DNA of 64,000 bases from Linnemannia hyalina (Eukaryota; Mortierellomycota; Mortierellomycetes; Mortierellales; Mortierellaceae), in contig JAHRHY010000003.1 of assembly GCA_019671135.1 (NCBI GenBank), forward strand, positions 930,001-994,000. The letters run 5' to 3'. The position numbers and the translations under genes were made by a program. The notes under the pieces are model-generated. The model did no database searches, was not told the DNA's origin, and saw only the letters and a list, made by a program, of their open reading frames with translations. Shown piece by piece: positions 8,977-21,006 of the stretch (its first letter is position 1; every line of letters begins with the position of its first letter).

Positions 8977-11562
8977 TCAAGAATGTTCGTCGCGCGGATC
9001 AAATCGAATAATCTTGGTCGGCTCCTTGACAGTCTTCGCCATCATGATCTTGAAAGGGTTACTCTTTTCTGCGCTGACAGCCTTTGAAGCAATGGCACCA
9101 CCGTCAGTTTTACCGCCAGGTACGCCAGGACCACCACTCCGAATCCACCTGTCCAAGTTAACGGTATCGCGCTTGGTGTCATTGAATTGAAACTCGCGGA
9201 TCACCGAGGGCTGAGTTCCCGTCGCCGCTATCGCCAAAGAAATTGGCTTCTTGTCCTGACTGCCAGCACCTGCACTGCGCTTGGAAGGGCTCTTCACCGG
9301 CGTGGGTGAAGGCAAAGGTAACGGTCTCACTTGCGGCTGCTGTCCCTGCTTGGCCCACTGCTGCATCATCGAAGACCCGCCACCAATACCACGTCCTCCA
9401 ATCCCGCTCCTCATCGGAAAAAACGTCGTCCGAGGCGTCAAAACAGGCTTTTTATCCGCACGTGTCTTGATCATCGTCACTGGCTTTGATGCTGGACGGC
9501 CCCCTTTCTCTTGTTGCTGTTGTTTCTCCTTTTGGGGAGATGACTGGGTAATAAAGATCGCGCTTGAGGTTTGTTCCGTCGCAGGCTTTATGAATGGCTG
9601 AAACTGGTAGTTGTTGCCAATGTCCTGTCCAGGACGCCGGCGAGTTGGGATGTTGTTGACAAGAGGACCCTGAGACTGTTGATATGGTATTGGTTCCTGC
9701 TTGCGAGGAGACGTGCTTGTCGAAAACACCCAGGACGATGTGCGTGATACTGGTGAGGTTGCTACCTTGGCGAATGGATTGAGGGGTATCGCCTTTGGTA
9801 CAGGGCGTAGGTCATTTATATCCTCTTGCTTGTAGACGTCGCGCCTCTGGTCCTCCTGAAACTTGACATCGTCCTGCAGGTGGTCCTGGGGCTCATACTT
9901 GACATCCTCCTGCTTGAAGGACAGATCTGTTAAAGAGTCCTGAGGAGCCGAGTCGTGGTAGTCTGTTTTGTCTGATTCCACTGGTGGTGGTCGATTTCGA
10001 GTCTTGAGTCGGGCAATAGTAGAAACCTCAACGCCATTAGGACCCATTCCTGCCGACCATCCTTGACTGGCAACTCCTTGTCGCTTCTGCTGCTGAGAAG
10101 CAGAGTGAGGTTCCTCCATCTCGATATCTTCCGCCTCCAGGAATGTCAACTGCCTTTCCACTACACTCCGGACCCGAACAAACGCTAGACCTTCATGATG
10201 ACCAGACGACTTCCCGTTCGAGGCGACGGATCGAGTCCGAGTACCGAACGTGAGCCGAACATAGGATAACACCTTTTGGTACATGTTGAGGTTGAACATG
10301 TGGTCGAGTCCGTTCTCTCCAATAATCACGTTTTTCTCAATGCTGGCGAGGCTGGTAGTGGTGTTCTGTTGTTTGTTGAGGGGTCGCCCTCTTCCCGCTG
10401 GCATAGTGGTCTTGATGTCGCTGCCATCATCCTGACCTCGACTATACTTTGTTCTCTTCTTGGACCGCTTCCGATTCTCTCGCTCCTCGGCAAAAGTCCT
10501 CCTCATCTCTTCTCCTCGTCGGTTGTACTCCACTTGATGAGGCGCAAGTGGTTCCGAAAGAGGGAGGAAATGCACTTGACTCAGCTTGGACAGCGCCAAA
10601 CACTCTGACAACCCCAATCCATCTTCCCCACCCAAGTCAGGCTTTTGTCCAAAGGTGAGTTTGTAGGTCCGGTTCAATCGATCCACCCATTTCTGCGTAG
10701 GGTTCATCCCGTTCTCTTGTTCAAAGTAGCTGTTGGGGTGGTCGACATAGGTTGCCGATTGCTGCTCCTGTAGTGTCTGACTTGGGAAAAGTTCGACGTT
10801 GCGCTCAAGTTTTGTCCAACCCCCTTCCTCTGGTGCCAAGGTCTGTTCCTGAAATAGCGTCTCCGCCAAACTCGGAAGAACCGCCGTTCCGGACAAGTCG
10901 ATGCCCAAAAGACGCTGAAACACTAACTGCTTTTGAGGGCGGTGCTGTTGCTGCTGTTGAAGAGACCACAGCCGAGCGATCCCCCTGTGAGATACATCCG
11001 TTCCTGCCAGGTTTAGGTACTCCAGCAACGTCGGTCCCGAAGATCCAAAAGTAACACTGCGGACCAGATGGCTCAATCCCGTATCGCCGATTTTTAGTCC
11101 AGCAAGATTTAGGACCTTGAGGCGAGAGAGTCCCGACAGAAACGCCATATCCTTGTCCTCCAAACCAGGCGAATTCCCCGCTACACAGCCGCCCGACAGA
11201 TCCAAATAGACCAGACACTCTGCAAAGGCTCCCAGGTGCGGTATGTCATCCTGAAGCGAACATCGGATTCCTGTGTACTCGGAGCCCAAAAAATCTTCAC
11301 CGTAGGACTCGGAGAAGAGAATAATCCCTGCTTGGCGTTGTTCGGTAGTGAGTCGCCATTGACTGGCTCGCTTGACAAACTCTTCAAAGAGTGGTTGACC
11401 GAAGGGGTGGAAGGGGAGACCGTCAAAGGTCCCATAGATCTCGAGGTGAGAGATGCAGGTCTGGATGGCGATGTCGAAGAGGGAAGGAAAGTTGGATGAG
11501 TTGTTCTTTTCCTTCTGATGTGTGAGATCCTGAAGGGCTCGTTTCCGGGACAGGGATGTCAT
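8977..11562 (-). CDS. Leucine-rich-repeat protein with long disordered tail
   Basis: A single uninterrupted frame encodes 861 residues from the ATG at 11562 (MTSLSRKRALQDLTHQ). An in-frame ATG at 11643 would add 27 residues, but the later start is preferred because the added stretch looks like translated leader. Residues ~75-230 carry degenerate leucine-rich repeats (CLVYLDLSGG, LKVLNLAGLKIGDTGLSHL, LLEYLNLAGTDVSHRGIARL, LLGIDLSGTAVLPSL). From ~300 onward the protein is mostly disordered, with basic, Gln- and Pro-rich segments and an acidic EQEDVKYEP-like region. A conserved-looking block near the C-terminus reads FNDTKRDTVNLDRWIRSGG. I do not recognise a named family. It may act as a scaffold. 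An intron-free gene of this size is unusual in this window. Confidence 0.75.
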   Translation of the reverse strand: MTSLSRKRALQDLTHQKEKNNSSNFPSLFDIAIQTCISHLEIYGTFDGLPFHPFGQPLFEEFVKRASQWRLTTEQRQAGIILFSESYGEDFLGSEYTGIRCSLQDDIPHLGAFAECLVYLDLSGGCVAGNSPGLEDKDMAFLSGLSRLKVLNLAGLKIGDTGLSHLVRSVTFGSSGPTLLEYLNLAGTDVSHRGIARLWSLQQQQQHRPQKQLVFQRLLGIDLSGTAVLPSLAETLFQEQTLAPEEGGWTKLERNVELFPSQTLQEQQSATYVDHPNSYFEQENGMNPTQKWVDRLNRTYKLTFGQKPDLGGEDGLGLSECLALSKLSQVHFLPLSEPLAPHQVEYNRRGEEMRRTFAEERENRKRSKKRTKYSRGQDDGSDIKTTMPAGRGRPLNKQQNTTTSLASIEKNVIIGENGLDHMFNLNMYQKVLSYVRLTFGTRTRSVASNGKSSGHHEGLAFVRVRSVVERQLTFLEAEDIEMEEPHSASQQQKRQGVASQGWSAGMGPNGVEVSTIARLKTRNRPPPVESDKTDYHDSAPQDSLTDLSFKQEDVKYEPQDHLQDDVKFQEDQRRDVYKQEDINDLRPVPKAIPLNPFAKVATSPVSRTSSWVFSTSTSPRKQEPIPYQQSQGPLVNNIPTRRRPGQDIGNNYQFQPFIKPATEQTSSAIFITQSSPQKEKQQQQEKGGRPASKPVTMIKTRADKKPVLTPRTTFFPMRSGIGGRGIGGGSSMMQQWAKQGQQPQVRPLPLPSPTPVKSPSKRSAGAGSQDKKPISLAIAATGTQPSVIREFQFNDTKRDTVNLDRWIRSGGPGVPGGKTDGGAIASKAVSAEKSNPFKIMMAKTVKEPTKIIRFDPRDEHS

Positions 11563-12068
11563 GGTTCGTTGTTGTCCATGGAAAGGACGGTGAAGGCAAG
11601 TAAACAAAAAATAAATATTAGATAGCGCGTTAGCAGTCGCCACATTTCGCCACCAACCACGATAAAAATCGGGAAACTAGAAACATTTGACAGTCGTAAA
11701 CATGAGAGAGACGCCAGGACAGAATCCAAAAAACGCGATCGTCTTTTGTTATTGTCAAGTAAGAATAGAGACCATCTCTAATCGGGTCAGGCTAGCCTCA
11801 GTAGAAAAAGAAAGCATGCACAAGTATGGTTCAAAAGAGAAACTATTATTGACCAGCCCAAACACCAAGCCCAGCCTAACCAGCCCAACCAGCCTAGCCA
11901 GCCCCAACCTAATTCTCCTTTTTTCGTTCCTTTTAAAAGCCTTCGCATCTTTTCGTTCGATTCTTTTCTTCTCCAATATCTCTCATCCCTTACTCACCCA
12001 TCCTTCCCCCAACTTCGTTCTTTAATTCCTTTTCTTACGTACTACATATCTATTCCTGTATTCTTATA
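11563..12068. other. Divergent promoter region
   Basis: It lies between the divergent starts at 11562 (minus) and 12069 (plus). It contains repeated CCAGCCCAACCAGCC-like elements at about 11855-11905 and a pyrimidine-rich leader before 12069. No coding frame is supported. Confidence 0.4.
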
Positions 12069-12797
12069 ATGGCTCGTCTTCGTCTATTCCTTCTCGCCAT
12101 CATCGTCAGCTGCGTAGGCCTCGCCTTTGTGCAAGCCTGTGGTAAGGCACCCACCCTCCCATTCACCCGCCCACACGTCGACAATCGACTTCAATCTCAA
12201 AGGCACAATAGGAATAGTCGCCCCCAGGATGCAGTGCTACACCTACCGTCAACACCGTTTCATTCATATCCATTCATTCAACAATCAACAGCACACTCAC
12301 AAGCAACCCACTAAATACCCTCTCCACCGACCTTTACTTGTACTCTTCAACAAAAAAAAAACATAATAGAGGAGGCATGTCGTGGAGATCCCGTCGAATT
12401 CCTCACAAAGAAGTACGAAGCAATACTAGAGCACCAGGCAGCAAAGCTCACAGGCGTCAACGCCGCTAACGCTAAGAAGCTGATTAAGCCCACAGTTAGC
12501 AAACTCATCGGACGGCACAATGTCATCGATAAGGCTATCTTTGACAAGTTCCGTGGCAACTGCCCCGCCAAACCAGGGCAGCGAAGTCCCGATGAGTTTT
12601 GCGGATCTGCGAAATCGATTGCCTGCTTTGCAGCTTGGGGTCATAAGGATAGCGTCTTTGATCTTGTCCATGCTAAGGTTGTGGAGTCTGTGAGGAACTC
12701 TTATAGGAAGCAGTCGAGAGAGGTCAGGATTGTCATGGTCAATGGGCTGGACAAGTTTTGTCCTGTGAACTGCATGAAGGACTGGATCGAGCCGTAA
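12069..12797 (+). CDS. Small secreted cysteine-containing protein
   Basis: Two exons (12069-12141 and 12370-12797) give 166 residues. Residues 1-23 form a typical signal peptide (MARLRLFLLAIIVSCVGLAF), and the intron falls right after the cleavage region. The mature part is alpha-helical in character and has about seven Cys, including EEAC, GNCP, EFCGSAKSIAC and KFCPVNC. No family is recognised. The stop used (TAA at 12795) overlaps a perfect GTAAGT donor at 12794. An alternative model splices to an acceptor near 13545 and adds a poor-quality tail; I reject it because that intron would exceed 700 bp and an AATAAA lies at about 13425. Probably extracellular or in the secretory pathway. Confidence 0.65.
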
Positions 12798-15700
12798 GTG
12801 TCTTTTCACTTGCTTTTTTTTTTTCTGTGTGTCTGTGTTTTTTGCGGGTAGGACAAAGAAAGAAAGGGTTTTGGGATGAGCAAATGACTTCCAGACTTGT
12901 TCGAATACCCAGGAATGTGCACTGGGATAGGATGATCTATTTTAGGGACATGGGGATTGTCCTTGCGCCCTTGTTTGCACTGCACTTCATGAATACTGAC
13001 GAATGTCTCTCTTTTTCTTTTTATATTTATATCCATTCGGTTGCATGGATGCATCTGTGCTCTCTTCGTCTTTGCCCTTATTTTCTTCTCTCGCCATCAC
13101 CACATTTGGACAAAAACTTGGGGACCCCACCAATAACAACAACACCAACAACGCATATACAGCTTTCAGCACATCATGCTCGCCTGGGAACAAAAGGAAC
13201 ACCCGAAGCAATACCGTCAAACACCCAACTGCCTTCCTCTGGGCCATGGCGGCATCTAATTTCCTCTCGCGCCTCTTCTTTTCAACCCTGCTCGTAGTGT
13301 CGTTTATTCTGGAAATAGAATTGGGACTAGAGTATCGTCTCTTTCATCGTCTCCTCCTCCATATTATTCCTTTCTTCTTGCTCCCCCTTTATCGACCCAT
13401 GTCCTTGTTCTATCACTTCTGTTTGAATAAATATTTTCTTCGCTTTGTGCCCATTCGCAAGAAAAGGAAAAGAAAAGTGGCGCTCTTTGTGTGGACGAAT
13501 GACTGAATTGACTAGTCGGTAACATTTTTGTCCGTGTGTATGCAGGTATATCAGGAACATGAACAATATTAATGTCTCTATCATGTTTCTAATCCATTCT
13601 TCCTTGAGCACCTCCTTTTTTTTCAGTAACAAATTTCATTTTTATCTGTGCAGCGTTTGTCAAACAAAAATAGCTAGCGGGACAACGATGTCGCATAATA
13701 TCCTCACGACAACTTCCATTTTTTTTTATCAAAAGCAACCACAGAGGTGACCAAGGGAACTCTTGCGGATGGGCTTTGAGCAAAGTGCTAGCTGAACATG
13801 ATGTCGACACGACGTATCCAATTGGATTTTTTTCCTGGTGTGGGATACGATCTTGAGTAAGACCCTTCATTCTTGCTGCCAACTGTTACAAGTCATACTC
13901 GATCATTTGTACTGAAAATATTGATGCGACGTTTAGTGATGATGGGGGCTACCCAAATTTGTCTTCTACGATTGATGGTCTTTTTGCTCGGGTGGATGCC
14001 TCACAGCGCGTAATTTAGTTTTTCTATTTTTCATTTTAAGCTGAGCTGGTTACGAGTTGTCCGGTTGAAGGCCATTTTCCTGAACTACCAAGAACTTTCG
14101 TGGTTGTTTGTCGACATTGAAGAAAGAGGATGATATGATCTGCTTGCCACTCTTTGATCTTTTGTGGCAATTCTTATAAAACGAGAGACACGGATAGATA
14201 TTTCATCACATCCTTTGCTGCATTGCCCCTACATAATGATGGTTGATGAATAGAAATGAACATTTTTCATGTTTTTCGTGTTCCCGACTTGTGCACTATC
14301 AAAACGCCGTGGTATGTCCCACAAACGACCAACATCAACGATAAGCACACGCGTAAGATAAATAACACCGATTCGTTGACCACGCGAGATGAGAGTCTCT
14401 AGAATCAATATCAATGTACCTCGATATCGCATCGTGCCCTGACTGTGTGCTCCGTCACATCTCGTTTTCAATATGGAGTTGTTGCTTCCCATAAACGATA
14501 CACTTGTGTGCCTGTTAGGAAGAACTTTTAGACGTTTGACGGTAAGAAGATAGGGCAGCCATGCGTAAAATCTTTGCATGACGATATTACGTCTCGGACT
14601 CTTCTAACATTTTTTTCTTTTCGTACAAAATGTTATTTCTCTGACAAACAGCACAGAAAAGTCATTTGGAAATAAAAGGGGACTACAGACCAAACCCTTC
14701 CAGGCGCAATCCACCAGTTGCAATCCGGTCCGGAACCTGGCTCTGCCCAACAATTGTCCTGTTCTTCACAGCTTAAACTGAAAGAAAATAAAACTAATTT
14801 TTTTGTGTCTCTTCTCTTAAAAGAATCGGATTGTTTGACTGTTGTGATATTTCTTTCAGATGCGCGGGACGGTTTTCTTTAGATGATGCAAGGATGGGAA
14901 GGATTGGTAAGTTCCTTGTTCCTTGCTGGAAGACGTTTCTTACGTGTCCTATCAATACACCTTTTTGTTCATTATCCTCGCCAGGACGACATGGATCTCT
15001 CGAGTGAGCATCTTGATCGATCTCTGCGTCCATCATCCTAACATTCGTATCTCAAAATAGAACATTCATCAAGGATTTCTGTCGTTTGTTGCGAGTGCAG
15101 GATAGTGTGTGAGTTCGGAGAAGCCAAGTTTTCGATGTTATTCTTTGCAACCAAGACGCAAATTCTGGCTCTCGTAGGTTCTTGCGGTTCTCACTGAACT
15201 TCTCGCACATATCGATGCCTAATGCGACCTTATCTCGCTCGCACTCATCCTTATGTGTCATGGGATGTGTTTATTATGATCGCGTGTCTTTTGTTGATCT
15301 CTGGAGGATGTTCTGAACACCACTGGATCCTGCATTAGTTTCTTTCTTCTCGCGAGCTGCCACATTTATTTTTGCTTACTCTGCACGAGGACTCGTATAG
15401 TATATCCGACGGGTCCGAGTGGGCGTCTAGCCTTTTCGGCTCCTTCTATGTTCGATTTTTTCAACATGTAACGAACTGCGATACACGCACGTTTCACTCG
15501 CCATTGCTTCATTATAGTACTTTCATAGCACGATAATCATCCACTGTATTTCTTTGAGGGCCTATTTGATGTTTTTGCTACTTAACGTATAGGGAATAAT
15601 GTATATACTGTGCCTGCCATTCTTTGTTTTTCTTTTCGGATTGATGACCAATGGAGCAGATGCCCGATTTATTCTTGTTAGTACTCGGATAAAGAGGACA

Positions 15701-17137
15701 TTTCTTAGGACGATAAAAGAAAAGGTTTTGAGAAGCATACACTGTGTTTACAGAATACGACGGCTCGAGGTTTTGAACAACATGTTGGTGAAGTAGCGGG
15801 ACGCATGAAGGAGGTGAAAAAAAAGGAGATGGTGTCTCGTCTTTCAAAGAAGAAGGTAGTTTTAATGTCATCGTTACTTGCTGGGACATGTTGGCATTTT
15901 TTTTCCCCTGTAGGTGATGCCATCATCCAAGCATGTATCTCGTGAACAATTTTTTTTTGACTTGAAGATATCGCGTCCTTGGCACGCGGCGGGGCGTCAT
16001 GAAAATTGTTATCACCTATCACACACTCGCTCTTTGAAAAGTGAGGCTCGCGGTTGCATCAACATAGCTTTTTTATTTTTACTTCTCTCCTCGTTCTACC
16101 CGCTGCAGCATTGAGTGAAAAGATGATTACTGCATTGTTCATCGTTCTACGTCATTCGTATAACCCTCTGCTAGACCCTTTTTCGTTCTCTGTCGACTCT
16201 CAGCAACCCAATACCGCTCCTCATTGAGTGCGAGAAGACAAAAAATCAAACCGCCTGTCTGCAGCGCGCAAGTCAAATAGGTCCCACGCCCTCGTCCAGT
16301 TCGAAACTGAGTTTCACAAAAATCAGGAAAAACAAGCCGAGCAATCAACCTGTTTTGTGTATTTGTTTGAGCATTCCACTTCCCCCCCATCCAATCTCTA
16401 ATGCGTGCATTCCCTCATCCACAACTGTAACACATGTCAAGGGGACTACGTGTTTTTGTACTTGTGGAGTTGGGGCGAGGGGGAAATGGATGCATGCCGA
16501 CAGTTGAATTGCGCACATAAATTTTCCTGTTTCCTTGTTATTGCGCCAATGCATCGGTGTGCCATTTTGTGCGATGGAGGAGGAGGAAGAAGAATGATTG
16601 TCACTTTAGGGTACCAAAGTAGCTAGTTGACTTGTTTGCTTGTTTTTTTGTTACTGATAGAAGGGTCGAAGCGCAAGAGCAAACGAAGCAATGGCCAAGG
16701 GTGTTACATGGATCTGAGTCTAGGTCTGCATGTGTGAGTGAGAGTGGGAGAAATGAGTAAAAAAAATGCGAACTGTAGTCCCTCCTTCCTCCCTGTCAAT
16801 CCCCCCCCCCCCCAAAAATCACTTTGCGCAAACAAACAGAGAAATGCAAATGCGCCCACAAAAAAAAAGGAGACAGGGACAACTCTGTTTCTCCACAACC
16901 GCAAAAATTCAGGACCAAAGTGAACATATAAAACGACAGACAAGAGATGACAGAAAAATAATACTCTCAGATAGCGATGAACAATGTGTGTATATACAAG
17001 TGCTTTGTGCGTTCGCTTTATTGCGGTGTTTTTGATGTTATCGGTGGGTGCAGATAGGGTATCGACAATGAAGGAGTATCAAACTTCTTCTCGCATCCAT
17101 GTCTGTCGCACAAAGCTCGCCTCAGAAAAACGACGAT
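12798..17137. other. 4.3-kb gene-poor region with decayed sequence
   Basis: No frame here has convincing coding character or a splice pattern. Two minus-strand stretches look weakly protein-like: 14229-14579 (contains RGQRIGVIYLTRVLIVDVG) and 15052-15261 (contains EPEFASWLQRITSKTWLL, followed after a stop by 14794-15036). They could be relics of a transposon or an old gene. An AATAAA near 13425 may belong to the secreted-protein gene upstream. Confidence 0.4.
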
Positions 17138-17476
17138 TTAAGCAGAGGCGGGAGTGAAGGAAGCCTGACCATTGGAGCCACAGGTCAATCCAGCATCCTT
17201 CATATTGGGGGCATACGAGCTCTTGAAGGCAGAGATGGCAGAGCCGCACTTGTCAGCGGTGGCACAAGAGTCGATCCAAGAGCCACTGAGGGACGAGCAG
17301 AGGCAGGCTGCATAGGCGGGCGAGACCGAACCGGCGGTCGCCTCGACATTAGCGCAGGCGGGAAGCTGCATGAGGGATTCTTGGAGGCACAGGGTGCATG
17401 TCGAGGGGTCTGCTTGGGCCGAGGAGGTGGAGGCGACGAGAGCGACAAATGCGGCGGCGAGGATTGTGAACTTCAT
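17138..17476 (-). CDS. Small secreted eight-cysteine protein
   Basis: An intron-less frame of 112 residues starts at the ATG at 17476. It has a signal peptide (MKFTILAAAFVALVASTSSA, likely cut before QADPST). The mature ~90 residues contain eight Cys in a regular pattern (TCTLC, PAC, AACLC, DSC, DKC, LTC) and many Ser, Ala and Thr. This resembles small secreted fungal proteins with CFEM-like or hydrophobin-like cysteine counts, but the spacing does not match either family well enough to name it. Four disulphides are expected. It is likely exported to the wall or medium. Its pyrimidine-rich leader (on the coding strand) lies at 17477-17600. Confidence 0.7.
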   Translation of the reverse strand: MKFTILAAAFVALVASTSSAQADPSTCTLCLQESLMQLPACANVEATAGSVSPAYAACLCSSLSGSWIDSCATADKCGSAISAFKSSYAPNMKDAGLTCGSNGQASFTPASA

Positions 17477-19401
17477 GATGGGAGGTTGAGTGTGTGTAGG
17501 GGTGAGGTAAAAGGAAGGCGTGTAAAGGCTTGGGGGATGAAGAATGGGACCAGAGTTGTAAAGAAGAAAGAGAAAGAGTTAAATGGGTGGGAGGGGTGGT
17601 TGCTTTAATACGTGTCCAAGGGTGAGGTATGCTGACAGCACAAAGTTGGGTCAGGGTAAGCGGGATGGGGGACCCTTGAAGCGAAATCTCTGTGGCCTGT
17701 TGTTGTCAATGATCGAGAAGGACAGCGATGTGGAGAATAATGAATAGTTGCTCTCAACGTCAAACAACGGCATTCTGGTCCGTTTGGGGTTTCTCCTCCA
17801 CAAAAGCAAGGGCGAAAGAGATGGAATAAGACTCGATGTAACAAATAGTAAAGTAAGCGCCTTTCGGTACGCTGTATAACCGACAGAATTGAAAGGGTGC
17901 TAAAGAAAGTTCGAGTGGAGGTCGACAGGGCGCAGAAAACGAACGAGATGGAAAACAGCCATTGGAGTGGGATAGATTGCATATGCATCCGCCAGTCTTA
18001 ATTCGGCGGTTCACTCGTTTTTCAACTCTTGTCTGTTTGTATCCACTAGTTCTTGGTGCGACATTAGGTGAAAGAGGAATACCTGAGTGGGAAAGAAGAG
18101 AACAAAGCGAGGGCTCTGATTTGTTTGCTGTTCATGTTGCGTTTTGTGAAGTGACGACGCCGGCGATGGATGAATGGACACGGCATGTTTCCGCGCAAGC
18201 GGGTGAGGTCTAAGAAAAGGAGCATGGAGGTTCGACCAACCGCTCAGGGATAAAGATGACAAAGCGAGCCTCTCTCTGTATCGATAGACTCGTTTATGCC
18301 GTAGATAGAGCAAAAAAATACGACAACAATCTTTACAGCATGATTTAGTGCATGGTCACATATGTACTATTGTTGGATCTTTCAAACTTCTTAGGCAGCT
18401 TGCAAAGTAGACCGACGGTCTAGGAAAGTTCATTTGCCTTGCTATCTCTCTCCTTTAATCCCGAAAGATGCACAATGGTTGAGAGACGAATAAAAGAATA
18501 ATGCCGATTGATGTGGAGTTTAATGAGCAAAGAATCTCATAGTCGATTGCACTATGGACCATATTGCTGCTCTCTTTCTTTTTTGACAAGCCCATTGGGT
18601 TGCAATATTCATCGCCGACTCAAACTAGTTGTTGGTCAATGCATCTGGTGGCGGTGTTGATTCTGGAAGAGAGGTGCTTGAACCGTATCAAATTAGACTT
18701 CCGCCTCACTTACAGGGCCAGCAGTTGTTTCATGCCTCCGGCATGCGATTTTTTTTCTTGAGCAGACTTACCCATTGCACTTTTAGTGTTCCCTCTGTTT
18801 TGTTCCCCATGTCCATCGTCTTTCTTCCCTTCTCCCTCATTCTTCATTCACTTTGCCTTCTTTGCCTCTGATCTCCGTACTTACTACAGGATCGACCTTA
18901 GGAGAAGTCCGCACAACCACCAATATACCACTCTTCTCCGCCATGGCAAAGGCGTGAGTTCTGGAAACCGTCCTCAACACGTCTAGGCAACAACGACCCA
19001 AGGAAATCCCCATTTCGAGGCTACAACGCGTTGGTTTCGCGTCTCCGTCGTCACCGTTGCTTTAGCACTTCTTACGAACAACAAGCGTGTGATTGATGTT
19101 GACGAGGATCGCACTGCAAACCTTTTTTTTGTATGTTATCAGTTTGATCATCACAGATACGAAAAATGCGCGACAAACCAGCCACTTATCAGTTTCAATC
19201 AAAATGGACCCTGGAACAGTATGCTTCGCCCAATTCACCTTGACACCAGAAACAAGGGATGACTAAAGAAAAAAACGCGTATATGGGTGCAATGTTCAAG
19301 ACTTGATTGTAAACGAGCCAAGAAAAAGGTTCAATGAAAAATGCTGATGCACATTTTTATTCAAGAGGAGTTTTTGATACAGTGGTCCTGACAACGAGAA
19401 T
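17477..19401. other. Intergenic region, possible exon-like relic
   Basis: No complete gene is supported. At 18889-18956 an acceptor-like TACAG is followed by an open segment (TLGEVRTTTNIPLFSAMAKA) and a GTGAGT donor, so an orphan or lost exon is possible. Nothing upstream or downstream joins it. The rest looks non-coding. Confidence 0.35.
19356..19361 (-). terminator. Poly(A) signal of RPL11
   Basis: TTTATT on the plus strand (AATAAA on the coding strand) lies 41 bp past the stop codon of the ribosomal protein gene. Confidence 0.45.
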
Positions 19402-20052
19402 TTACTTCTTGTTGGTAAGGATACTATTCGATTGCAAGAAAAAAAAAAGGGCTTTGGTTAGTGAAATGTGCCCGCGAAAAAAAAACGTCCAAAAGACCCT
19501 CTCAGCCTGTAAAAAGTGCCAAAAAAAAACTTACCCATCGTAACGCTGCTTGAACCAGTTCTGGGTCTCCTCCTTGTTGACACGGTGGTTGGCACCAACC
19601 TTGGCGACGCAGCGGCGACGCTTGGTGATACGGTTACCGGGGCGGTTCATGCAGACGAAGAAATCCATACCGTAAATACCGATGGAAGGGTCGTACTTGA
19701 TACCCAAATCGATGTGCTCCTGGATACCGAAGCCGAAGTTGCCGGTCTCGGAGAAGTTGGCCTTCTTCAACTCGTACTCCTTGACCTTGAGGCCACGCTC
19801 GAGAATCTCCTCAGCCTTGGGGCCACGGACGGTGACGTGGACGGCGATCTTCTCGTTACGACGGATACCGAAGGTACGGACGGTGTAGCGGGCCTTGGAG
19901 TAGACGGGGGTCTGACCGGTCAACTGCTCGAGAACCTTGGCGGCACGGGTAAGTCTGTCTCCGGACTCTCCGACGCAAATGTTGAGGACGAGCTTCTCGA
20001 GGCGCAACTCGCGCATTGCGTTGGTGGACTTTTGGGTCTGGTCTTCAGCGGA
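19402..20052 (-). CDS. RPL11: 60S ribosomal protein L11 (uL5)
   Basis: The main exon (20052-19535) encodes [20 protein letters not shown] and then the full uL5 core: [76 protein letters not shown] and WFKQRYDG. A tiny last exon (19423-19402) adds ILTNKK and the stop. The protein sits in the large-subunit central protuberance and binds 5S rRNA. The reading frame is closed by a TAG just upstream of 20052 at an acceptor, so the initiator ATG lies in an upstream exon. The best candidate is an ATG at 20819-20817 directly followed by a GTATAT donor, which makes an exon carrying only the start codon. A second candidate near 20395 is weaker. With the ATG the protein has about 180 residues. Confidence 0.95.
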
Positions 20053-21006
20053 CTATTATACACATTGGGGTTTTAAGATAAGATATAGAGAGTACAAAAT
20101 AAGACGAAGTTATTAAGACCGCAACTCTTATCGAAAAAGTGTATGTGTATGCCCGCTTCTGAACCGCCCTCTCCCAGTTTTGTGAATGGTCTTTGTCGGT
20201 ATGTTGATAAAGGACGATAAAAAAAAGAGGAAAGGGTGGGTCCTTTGGATCCTGCGTGGGTAAAGGTGCCGTGTAGTTGGAGTGTCCTGCGAAGAATTGG
20301 GTCGCGAAGTGTCCTGCTTCCCGCCCTTAAAGACAAAGACGACTCCGGCTGAAGAGGCGATCCTGTTCCCGTCCAACTCTACCCCAGAAACTGACATCCA
20401 TCAAAACAGCCAACGAAAACACGACAAGGGTACGCCCTCCTTCAGCTTTGGCCAAAGAAAAAAACGTACTCAGCCAGTCTTCGAACGACTCCTTTTTTTG
20501 ACTAACAGCTCCAGCGATGTCGTCGTTGTAAGACGTATCCGGGAACAGCAGCGAAGGTGATCCTAGCGCTTCAAGCGAAGGCTGGTGGTGAATCAGCGTC
20601 TCCCCATGATCTTTCGCTGATCACCGGTGCCTGCTCCAGAGGTGTGATGATGTTGATGTCGGGTGCCCGAAAAAATTGGCAATAGTAGGGATTCCTGCAA
20701 GACCGGTTGCATGCGCTAGACGGGTAGACGACGGCGCTGGCGATGGTTGTCGATGGCGTCGATAGATGAATGGATGGGTGTATCGATCGATCGATTCATT
20801 AGAATGGATCATATACCATAATGAAAAAGTCTCGATTAAGCGAAAGAAGGATCCCTGTCTCGCGCGCCGATCGAAATAATTATCTCTCTCAAACACGACT
20901 GCACAAGCCACTGTATCTACTACGCCCAAGGGAAAGAAAAAAATGGCGGCAACACTCCCAGAAGGTATAGAGGATTATATTCAGAAAATGGGTATCGTAA
21001 AAATAA
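20053..21006. other. Leader/intron region of RPL11 and upstream spacer
   Basis: Most of this stretch is probably the first intron and promoter of the ribosomal protein gene, whose start codon is likely at 20817-20819. Repeated ATCGATCGATCGATT-type sequence occurs near 20780-20800. No other gene is seen. Confidence 0.4.

Noticed and set aside
13546..13750. Extra 3' exon for the secreted protein at 12069
   Set aside because: It would need an intron of more than 700 bp spanning an AATAAA, and the added peptide is Phe/Ser/Asn-rich without structure.
18889..18956. Orphan exon (TLGEVRTTTNIPLFSAMAKA) with splice sites at both ends
   Set aside because: No neighbouring exon on either side can be joined to it, so it is noted only as a possible relic.
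19516..20076. 186-codon plus-strand frame across RPL11
   Set aside because: It is the antisense shadow of a strongly conserved ribosomal protein exon and has no independent protein character.
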